This document shows, piece after piece, positions 56,723 through 64,000 of a stretch of 64,000 bases of DNA. The position numbers were made by a program, and so were the translations under genes. This DNA is from Hormiphora californensis (lineage: Eukaryota > Ctenophora > Tentaculata > Cydippida > Pleurobrachiidae). Location: positions 5,712,616-5,776,615 of the forward strand of contig CM035357.1 in assembly GCA_020137815.1 (NCBI GenBank). Direction: 5' to 3'. The notes under the pieces were generated by a model that had not been told where the DNA came from, did not search any database, and was given only the letters and a program-made list of their open reading frames with translations. Each line of letters begins with the position of its first letter. The stretch's first letter is position 1.

Positions 56723-59637
56723 TAGAAATAAAGAGAGAGATAAAGGTAGAGCTAGATGAACAAAAGAGACACACAAGATATTCTATGACGCCGACTCACT
56801 TCAGCTGATACTTGCTCCGGGCTGTTGATACAAATAAACTTACACCGAGATTGGTCCGAAATATGTTGCTAAGGTATGTCTCTCTGTTTGGTCAGTATCA
56901 TGTCAGGTCATGACGTCATATGTTCATGTGTACGTACCCCAGATACGTTATCAATGGTTGATAGCTTGTTGTTGCTAAGATTCAGGGTTTCCAGATGAAT
57001 TAGAATCTGTAATGCTGAGCACATGTACCTGCAGAACAAATGGGTTGGGATTGAGTCTTTGTAACTTGGTTCCCCCCTCCCCCCTGGACAACATTGTCTT
57101 GGTCAGAATAGATCGCCCCTCCCCTTGCCACCGCACCAAGTGGAGGCACTTGTTGATTGGAGTCTAGACTCGACGCACCCAGTGGAGGAACCCAGTCGAG
57201 GCTAGACTGTGGAACCACGTGGTTTAAAGATTCGAATTATGAAGAGTATCATGGACCTCATCAACATTGGATATAAGAGAAACAACACATAATTGATTCA
57301 CTTTTGAATTTTAAGTGGAATATTTAAATGAAACTTTGAATAATAAGGTCATTTAGATACAGCAATTAGTGTTCAACTCACTCTATGTCGTTGTGAGAGA
57401 GATCGAGTGTTTTCAGGGTATTCCAGGAAGCAGTATCTTCATTATCCTCTTCACACGCCCACACCAGCACATCTTCTAGATCTGAAGGAAAAGGGGGTCG
57501 TAAAAATTAAATTCGGGGATCCGGAAGAGGGCAAGGACATCTTCTAGATCTGGGTGTGAGGGGGTTGTTAAGTACACTTTCTAGATCTAGATCTGGAACG
57601 AAGATGGGAGTATTATAGATAGATCTTGGAAATATATGTAAAGCGGGGTGGGGTTATGAAAATATATCTGTAAGAGGGGGGGGGTGGTATAACTAGAACC
57701 TAACCAGACCCGGATATATGGAGTTTGTTGGAGTGTATTATAGATCTGGGGGGGGTGCAGTTGGTATATATTACCCGATATGTTGGCGGATATGACGAGA
57801 TGGTGAAGTGTACATTACCCGATATATTGGCGGATATGACGAGATGGTGAAGTGTACATTACCCGATATATTGGCGGATATGACGAGATGGTGAAGTGTA
57901 TCCCCCAGAATACCGAGTGACGTCACGCCTCTAAAATCCACCTTCTGAAATGGGAACAGTCTCCCGCACACATACACACACATAGAGGTACACACAGCTA
58001 CTGTTATATAGAGGGATTTAGAGAGAGATAGAGATAGAAAGAGAGAGAGATAGAGGGATGTTTGTGAAAGTGAAACAAGACGGCAAAACATCTGACAAAC
58101 AAAACACTTTCGCTTTCTTCATGTTTTCATAAACCATGAAATAGCAAAATCTCATGATAACAAAGAGGTCAATAATTGACAGAGAATGGAATTAATGATG
58201 AGGCAATCCCTTCCAGAATTATCAGTCACGTTAATCCAAGACGACCTCTCTCTCAACAGACCTCATCAGTACATACACACACGACAAACATTCCACAACA
58301 CACAGAGAACAAAATGACATGGATATTCTACTATTAGTAAATTAATGTAGGAATATTGAACATCGATGCATCGCGATGAGAATGTCGACTGTTACAACTT
58401 AAATCCTGTATAATGGTTAATGACCGGAAGACATCTAACTTACTAACTTACTTTTTTAGTTACTAACCTCTAGAGTGAGAGAGGTAGCTGATAGGAAGAG
58501 GGATAGATCCAGGTTGGGATGGTCGGGTTTGTACTGGTGGGAAACAACTTCTCCCTCGCTAAATCTATCTCCTATAATCTAGGGGGAATTAAAGTTTAGA
58601 TTACCAGTACAGTAATACCTTGGTATCGAAGACACCTCACACTCTTCACGCGCCGGCAAGGGAGGGGTAACTTCGTTACCAAAGTAATACCATCCAAATT
58701 CCAATTACCAATCCACATCTCGTATTAACTTGTAGAATTGTTAATCCCATGACTAGGGGGGGGGGGGGGGGGAGATGACACTAACCCTAATGTTCCAAAT
58801 GCTCTCAAGAGCCAGTCTCAAATCTGTGAATGGTATCTGGGGGTCATCCAATGACAAATTGAGAGAATGAAGTTGTTTTTCAGTCAACAACAGCTCTTCC
58901 TCACAGCAGTTCAATATCTCCCAAACAGGCAGATCATCCTCTGTTCCTCGGAGACTTTTCAGTGTTTCTAGTGTCACCTTGGATACCCTCTGTGTGGATA
59001 AGGATATGTTAGAATGTATCAATATCAATATCAAGAAAGTGAAAATTAAGTACAATAAAAAGGTTTTTGTTTGTTTGTTAGGACGTGTTAGAAACAATAA
59101 AATATCAAAATTTAAATCGAGCTAGTTCCTACATGTTTGTGAAGACCGAGGAATTCTTCAACAACAGGTTGATCAATAATCTGATTTAGGGCAGCAACGA
59201 AATCCGATACCCCCTCTTGATGCGTTGATATTTTCCTCTCATTGGGCCGGATATTCCATCGAGGAAATAGTGTTGTGAAGTCTGCCCTCTGGTGTTCGGG
59301 AGGGAGCTGGGAGTGTAGTTTGGAAAAGGCAGGTTTGGTTTTTAGTAGGGTGTATTTACAGGATTCCCCCTCGACTGTAATGAAATAATGCTGAAAATAG
59401 TAGAAATGTTAGTTACACTTACTATGTACTACACTGAGCAAGCCAGTGTACAGTTTATATTATTGTTGTATTAATATTTAAGTAGTACAGTAATCTTGCT
59501 CGACCCTCTCTCTGAGCCCCGTTTGAACAAAATAATTGTGCTCTTTTCCCATTACTTACCAATTCAAATTTAAGAAGATCAATATCATGTTTCCATAAAC
59601 TAACAGATTCCAAGTGAAAGGTAAATTCTTCGATCAT
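50344..59637 (-). CDS. NISCH: nischarin (PX and leucine-rich repeat protein)
   Basis: Cytosolic/endosomal scaffold that in vertebrates binds integrin alpha5, Rac/PAK and PI3P. Exons: 59560-59637, 59133-59390, 58786-58989, 58468-58578, 57863-57944, 57382-57481, 56938-57028, 56148-56271, 53470-55742, 53272-53370, 52996-53137, 52744-52862, 52099-52217, 51788-51915, 51473-51629, 51132-51275, 50344-50482; phases agree, 1455 aa (human about 1504). The PX domain is exons 1-2 (KTKPAFSKLHSQLPP, VVEEFLGLHKH). LRRs: TLKTLDLSHNDI, LETLNLSNNKLSTID, LGNVTSLNLSHNHIKSLAG, LESLDLCNNLISEV, LPNLEILWLQGNPLS. The large exon adds an acidic stretch (EEDKKREGEESEEDKKIEDE) and the conserved C-terminal folds (SRCLVLTEMFMFLLEEDIV; TVYIIEEDNIFWPLP). 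Exon 52744 could instead end at 52729. Three of its junctions carry tandem copies. Confidence 0.93.
50632..50714. repeat. hairpin, 28-bp arms
   Basis: GTAGACCTACCACTCGTCTG plus TTATACA, then a loop of about 25 nt, then the complement TGTATAACAGACGAGTGGTA plus GGTCTAC. Pairing looks perfect by eye. It is in the last NISCH intron. Length would suit a small-RNA precursor, or a miniature foldback element. Confidence 0.8.
51934..52034. repeat. GGTRACAATGGTRAC tandem repeat
   Basis: Nine-base pattern GGTAACAAT/GGTGACAAT repeated about 11 times in the NISCH intron 51916-52098. Just before it there is a run of 10 G, part of the C-rich pyrimidine tract of the acceptor at 51916. Confidence 0.85.
52205..52290 (-). 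repeat. duplicated NISCH splice acceptor (58 bp apart)
   Basis: Minus strand: CCCTCTAATTTCTAG|GTAACAGGTGCCCTGG at the true exon (52217), and CCCTCTAACTCCCAG|GTAACAGGTGCCCTAT at 52275. Both keep branch-point-like CTAA, pyrimidines and AG. Confidence 0.85.
56563..56720. repeat. (GA)n microsatellite
   Basis: About 155 bp of GA with a few GT/AA interruptions in NISCH intron 56272-56937. CT-sense in the transcript. Confidence 0.95.
57773..57898 (-). repeat. 44-bp tandem repeat x3 of a NISCH exon end and donor
   Basis: Minus strand unit: CACTTCACCATCTCGTCATA, TCCGCCAATATATCGG, donor GTAATGTA. The copy at 57863 is the exon end; two more follow at exact 44-bp spacing (ACCCGATA at 57861, 57817, 57773). 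Confidence 0.95.
58605..58690. mobile_element. short inverted-end element
   Basis: GTAATACCTTGGTATCGAAG at the left and CTTCGTTACCAAAGTAATAC at the right are imperfect inverted repeats. Inside: ACACTCTTCACGCGCCGGCA. Related to 43255-43316. NISCH intron. Confidence 0.6.
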
Positions 59638-59756
59638 GCTTCCTTTTCATAGCTTAACCTTGCAGAGTGGGAGAGTTTAGTTACGGAAGTACTATTAATA
59701 GAATTGTGCACAATTCTGCTTTGTTTAAATTTCGTAATGCAGTAGACAATCATAGC

Positions 59757-60420
59757 GCTGGCAAGCGCCCGGGGCCCAATCCTCCCTTCCCCCAACCATC
59801 ATTTCCCCCAAAATTTCCCTCTAACAAGCATCTTTCCTCCCAGTAAAAGGAAAATCGGAATTACGGAAAAAAAATTTTTGAGAATTTTTGAGAATTTTTG
59901 AAAATTGTGACAGCGCTACTATACTTATTGTCTGAAATCGGCAATTTCAACTTTGTTTTAGACAACCTTCCCGTTGTACTACGAACATGCCGCTTGGTAG
60001 TTCGTGTTGCCTTGACACCTAGAGCACACGTTCAAAATTTCATGCAAATCGGAGTTACGGTTTTTGCGCTACAGATGGTCGTATTTTAGACAAAATGTCC
60101 GCTTTTAGCGTGACTAACGACCTTGATTGTACGACCTTTTTGCGTACACGATGGAGGCCACAGTTTTAAAGCTATCACCATGAAACTTTGGGAGATGGTA
60201 GGTCTAGTGGTGTACCTTGTATTAAAGCTTGGACAGAGAAAACGGATAGTCATAACAAAAGTTATGACTGTCTTAAGTTTTGTTTGGCGTCTTAGACAAC
60301 CTTCCCGTCGTTCTATGAACACGCCGCTTGGTACGTTGTGTTGCCTCGTCATCTTGAACACACGTTCAAAATTTCAAGCAAATCCGAGTTACGGTTCTTC
60401 AGTTACGGGCATCTGACTGT
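59757..60420. repeat. dispersed element with internal direct repeat
   Basis: Starts GCGCTGGCAAGCGC, also present at 36101-36113. A block of about 110 bp (GACAACCTTCCCGT...CACACGTTCAAAATTTCA...GAGTTACGG) occurs at 59960-60061 and again at 60295-60395. No protein motif in the ORFs. Confidence 0.7.
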
Positions 60421-60900
60421 ATTAAGATTTAAGACGATTTTCAAAAAACTTAGAAAAGAGCAAATTAAACTATAAATCATGATTTTATCATACATGTTTT
60501 TCCAACGTGGGTTAACTGCTGTATTTTCAGATATAATTGGTAGTCATATCTATATGTATGACTGTCTTAAATTTAAGACGATTTTAAAAACACCTACAAA
60601 GAAGCGATTCAGAGTCTAAATTAACATTGAATCAGATTTGTTTTATAAAATTAGGCTTACTGCCGCATTTTCAGTGATAATTGGTAGTCATATCTAGAGT
60701 TATGACTGTCTTAGATATAAGACGATTTTCAAAAACATCTAGAAAGGGGCGAGTTTTATTGCATCGGGCATATTTTGTAGAATTAGGTGGCCTGTTGCAA
60801 TTTTAGGGGTTATTCGTAGTCATATCTAGAGTTATAATTGCTATCTTACATTTAAGACGATTTAAAAAAACACCCAGAAACGAGCGAATTAGCATCTAGA
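60400..60900. repeat. imperfect tandem repeat, about 125-145 bp x4
   Basis: Each unit contains TTATGACTGTCTTA, AAGACGATTTTCAAAAA and GGTAGTCATATCTA. Units begin near 60410, 60560, 60695 and 60825, progressively diverged. Confidence 0.75.
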
Positions 60901-60929
60901 ACCTGATTTTATCAGATATATCTGATTAT

Positions 60930-61210
60930 TATATCCGTAATCATTATCCGTGACTAATAATCAAAATCATAGAATAATCGCGGAGAACCAATTGCGGAGA
61001 ACCAATTGCGGATAACTAACCACGATAACTTGTCGCGAATAATAAGTAATATAAAGTAACCAAATCCATTCGCGGATAGCTAATCGCGATAACTTATAAC
61101 GGATTCGTGATAACTGATAAGTTATCCGCGATTGGTTGTCTGCGATTACTATCATATTAGTTATTCGCGATTGATATCCGAGATTGGATATCTGCGATTA
61201 TTATGAGGCT
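60930..61210. repeat. AT-rich cluster of GCGATAACT/AGTTATCGC palindromes
   Basis: Alternating inverted words such as CGCGATAACTTATAACG and TAAGTTATCCGCGATTGG on both strands. Likely to fold or cruciform. No gene. Confidence 0.65.
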
Positions 61211-61326
61211 ACCTAGTACCTACGATTTAAAAAGTCCGTGAATCCTCAATCCGCGTTTATTAAATTAAGCTAAGTAGTATTACAAAATGCATGTCATATG
61301 CATAGTATGTATAACAAAATGCCTGA

Positions 61327-61766
61327 TACTAGATCCAAAAACCAAACAAGTTTGGTGGATAGCCGGGGCCACAGAAATTAAAACTCGTGCGAAAGTATTG
61401 ATACATGAACTTTCGGGGCCTGGGGTGCTGTTAAATTCGCGTTTCCATGATAGTCAGCCGTTCTTTCAAAACACACTATTATTATCACAATAATATTATT
61501 CTGTAAAACAGACTCTGAAACGACCGACTGTGCACAGTAAATATATGAGACATGTGTGGATCTGTATTTATGATAATGTGGAATAAATTAATGTTTGCAC
61601 TAGTTTTCCTGGCGTATAGTTGGAAAATGTTATTGGTTATAATCATGGAAACGCGAATTTAACAGCACCCCAGGCCCCGAAAGTTCATGTATCAAAACTT
61701 TCGCACGATTTTTAATTTCTGCGGCCCCGGCTATCCACCAAACTTGTTTGGTTTTTGGATCTAGTA
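61327..61766. mobile_element. element with about 130-bp terminal inverted repeats
   Basis: TACTAGATCCAAAAACCAAA...GGCCTGGGGTGCTGTTAAAT on the left, inverted on the right, over 90% similar by eye. 170-bp interior. Foldback-type element downstream of the UBC9-proximal repeats. Confidence 0.88.
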
Positions 61767-61769
61767 GCG

Positions 61770-63290
61770 GTACATCTATTAATAGATCAGTGATATTAGA
61801 TGTGGAGAGTTATACTAATTAAGTGTGGAGAGGTAAATCGTACGTGTCATTTATTTACTAGAATATTGATCCAGATTCCAGGTTCATTGTTTCGCGTCGA
61901 CCAATCAGCATTCAGTTCATTGTTTCAAGTCGACCAATCAGTACAGGAATGGCATGGTTCGTACTATGAGCATGCCTCAGCTCAGGTGAAGACTGAGCTA
62001 CTTCTATCCACTGCCACGGCTAGGTTCTGATCCTCTGGGTTGTGATCCTCTTCATGGGTAATATAACTTAGTCCTCTGGGAGAGTCTTCCGTTCCTTGCA
62101 CTCTTAACAACATGCATATGCCACACATACATGCAACCCTCTCTCTATATACTGCCAAATATCTTCACACTCAATATAACCCTTTCTCTGTATACTGCCA
62201 AATATCGTTCCACTCTCACACTGTCTAAACCACACTACAACAAGGAGTTGTTGAGAGATGATCTTTGTGCTCTCCAACAACAGTAATGGCCCATTAAAGC
62301 GATAGCAGTCTCTAGCTCTCTGATTCAACATTCGCTAGTGTCTATCACGTGTTTATATAAATGTTGTAATGGCTCTGCCTGCTATCATTGTTCTGTGTTT
62401 GTTCACTCTGTGCTGCACATTTTCCTTTTCTATACTATGAAGACTACTCTAACTTGCTATGAGTTGTCAGGCATTGCTACCTGCTTCTACCATATATTTT
62501 GGGAACAGCGGGCGTTCTCCAATTCGTTCCTGTCGTACGCGGTATTAACTCATATCGCGTCTCGGTGTCTCCCAGACGACCCTACGAACATAGGACGAGT
62601 AAAGAAGATATTTCGTGGGTTCTGGGACAAGCGGCGGTGGCGTGATCTCGAGCCTACCGCCTATCGTACCGGGGCGAGGTTTCAGGGACTCTTCAATGGT
62701 CCCGCTTACTCTCGGAGACTTTTCTTCCGTAACGACGTGCTGGTCGGCTGCCCCTTTTACGGTAAGTTTTGTACCCAGTTTTCTGGAGTCGATAAAATTT
62801 TCTAGATTTTTTGGTGTTTTTAATTGTCTTTTATACTTTTTTAAACTTATTGCAGAATGCAGCTCTAGCATTTGTCCTCACTCTTCCCTCTTTACAGTTT
62901 ATTACAGTTTGTTGTATGTGGGGAAGTTTAGAGTTTACAGTTTGTAAACTGAATTTGGAGTGTTTAAAAACACTCCAAAAATGCAATCCTAAAATATTTC
63001 ACCTTAAAATACCAAACCAGTTGTTTTGAATCAAACAAGGGCAAATTGATACATCTCTTGGAACTTCACAGCAAACTTAAACTACTGAAAAAGGACGTGA
63101 AACTCCTTTTAAACTTCTTTAAAAAGTCTCGCAAAATTAAAAAAAAACTAAAAAAAACTTTTGTCTTCAAATAAATGTAAAACCAGTTCATTAAAATACA
63201 CTGAGCGCTGTACTGCTCAAGATAATAAATAATGTAACACGCGATGTATTTGTATGATCGCGAAGCATCGCGCGTTTTGAATTCAGCTCA
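61770..63290. other. stretch without recognised gene
   Basis: TTGTTTCRCGTCGACCAATCAG is duplicated near 61890 and 61922; CTCTCTATATACTGCCAAATAT-type text is duplicated near 62140 and 62187. ORFs on both strands at 62338-62871 overlap one another and match nothing I know. Confidence 0.5.
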
Positions 63291-63295
63291 GCTCA

Positions 63296-63513
63296 GTGGA
63301 AGCTCTTACGGTAATTCCCACGCCCCGTGGGAAAGTTTTTGACCGTGGGAAAATTTTCGAACCGTGGGAAAAGAGAGATACATACAATAACTCTAAAAAA
63401 ATAATTATTTTTTAAACGTTATTGTATATATCTCTCTTTTCCCACGGTTCGAAAACTTTCCCACGGTCGAAAACTTTCCCACGGGGCGTGGGAAATACCG
63501 TAAGAGCTTCCAC
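63296..63513. mobile_element. 218-bp foldback element with CCCACGGT repeats
   Basis: Arms GTGGAAGCTCTTACGGTA...CCCACGGGGCGTGGG pair almost completely around an AT-rich centre. CCGTGGGAAA recurs three times in each arm. It lies 370 bp upstream of the UBC9 start. Confidence 0.88.
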
Positions 63514-63879
63514 AGCCTGGCAAGAAGAGCTTTTCAGATTTCAAAACCCAAAGATTTCAAAAAACCCAAAGATTTTCGGGTTTGTCGGTCGATTTTCGTG
63601 CCCTCCGGCCTCCTCGTGTCCCCAGCCTGCAGCATGGTCTTGTAAATCCACTGCGAACCTTACAGTTTTGTAATCTTGCGAGCCTCTTGGATAAATGTTG
63701 AGTCTCTCAGTGCAAGTCTGTCGCTCGGTCTCTCATCTCTTTTCCAAAAGTCTCATCTCTGTCGCCTGACAGACGTCAGTTTATCAATCAGGTGGAATTG
63801 GGAAACAATGTTTCTTCAAACGCGTTATACTTACTCTAACCTCTAAAGACGCATCGACTTAACACAATGCCCCCTAGTT

Positions 63880-64000
63880 ATGACAGGAATCGCCCTTGGT
63901 CGTCTGCAGGAAGAAAGGAAAGCGTGGAGAAAAGATCACCCGTTCGGTTTTGTAGCCAAGCCTGTCAAAAATGCAGACGGTACACTAAACCTTATGAACT
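63880..64000 (+). CDS. UBE2I: UBC9 SUMO-conjugating E2 (5' part)
   Basis: The first 40 codons run off the right edge. [20 protein letters not shown] then [20 protein letters not shown] match the N-terminal helix and first strands of UBC9, the single SUMO E2. The catalytic Cys lies outside. Start is the first ATG; CCCCCTAG, an acceptor-like sequence, ends two bases before it. Confidence 0.95.
   Translation, partial: MTGIALGRLQEERKAWRKDHPFGFVAKPVKNADGTLNLMN

Noticed and set aside
53443-59637. STK11IP instead of nischarin
   Set aside because: The N-terminal PX domain and the LGNV...LNLSHN...LAGL LRR order fit nischarin; STK11IP has no PX domain.
62338-62871. Overlapping ORFs of 155 and 108 aa on opposite strands
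   Set aside because: Mutual shadows without recognisable motif or splice context.

Overview
This is nuclear DNA of an animal. Conserved animal genes (KDM6A/UTX, DNase II, a MAP2K kinase, ZNF593, RUNDC1, nischarin, UBC9) are split by ordinary GT-AG introns, and the rest is non-coding repeat: (GA)n microsatellites, inverted-repeat elements, minisatellites and a non-LTR reverse transcriptase. The species cannot be fixed from the sequence. Abundant intron-nested genes and acceptor-like sites directly before start codons (compatible with spliced-leader trans-splicing) would suit an early-branching marine invertebrate such as a ctenophore; that is inference.

Layout. 0.07-17.8 kb, minus: KDM6A histone H3K27 demethylase, 18 exons seen, last exon off the left edge. 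Its 6.7-kb intron holds an opposite-strand DNase II gene (5.5-7.2 kb), a dead retroelement fragment and a tandem repeat. Another intron is filled by about 50 copies of a 44-bp minisatellite that begins exactly at a splice donor. 18.6-19.5 kb: pogo/Tigger-like MITE. 19.9-24.3 kb, minus: MAP2K-type kinase with a LINE-type RT ORF in an intron. 24.4-24.8 kb, minus: ZNF593. 25.2-25.8 kb, minus: overlapping ORFs of unknown product, divergent from a sperm microtubule-inner-protein-like gene (25.9-26.5 kb, plus). 27.2-45.0 kb, minus: RUNDC1, with two GPCR genes nested on the opposite strand (class A receptor at 29.9-30.9 kb; four-LDLa receptor at 40.5-42.9 kb) and a 1.34-kb near-perfect palindrome. 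45-50.3 kb: sparse, perhaps one unrecognised minus-strand gene. 50.3-59.6 kb, minus: nischarin (PX-LRR), 17 exons. 59.7-63.9 kb: repeats. 63.88 kb to the right edge, plus: start of UBC9.

The most unusual signals are: (1) tandem duplications that copy exon-intron junctions, donors and acceptors, in KDM6A, RUNDC1 and NISCH, three genes over 55 kb; (2) single-base frame changes in the +1 direction, several at UGA codons, inside well-conserved exons of RUNDC1 and DNase II; (3) three genes nested antisense in introns; (4) a 662-bp-arm palindrome lying in a transcribed intron. For (2) local assembly insertion errors are the null explanation.

The genes are not a pathway. They are housekeeping or signalling genes (chromatin, kinase, ribosome biogenesis, SUMO, integrin/Rho-related scaffold) packed with nested receptors.
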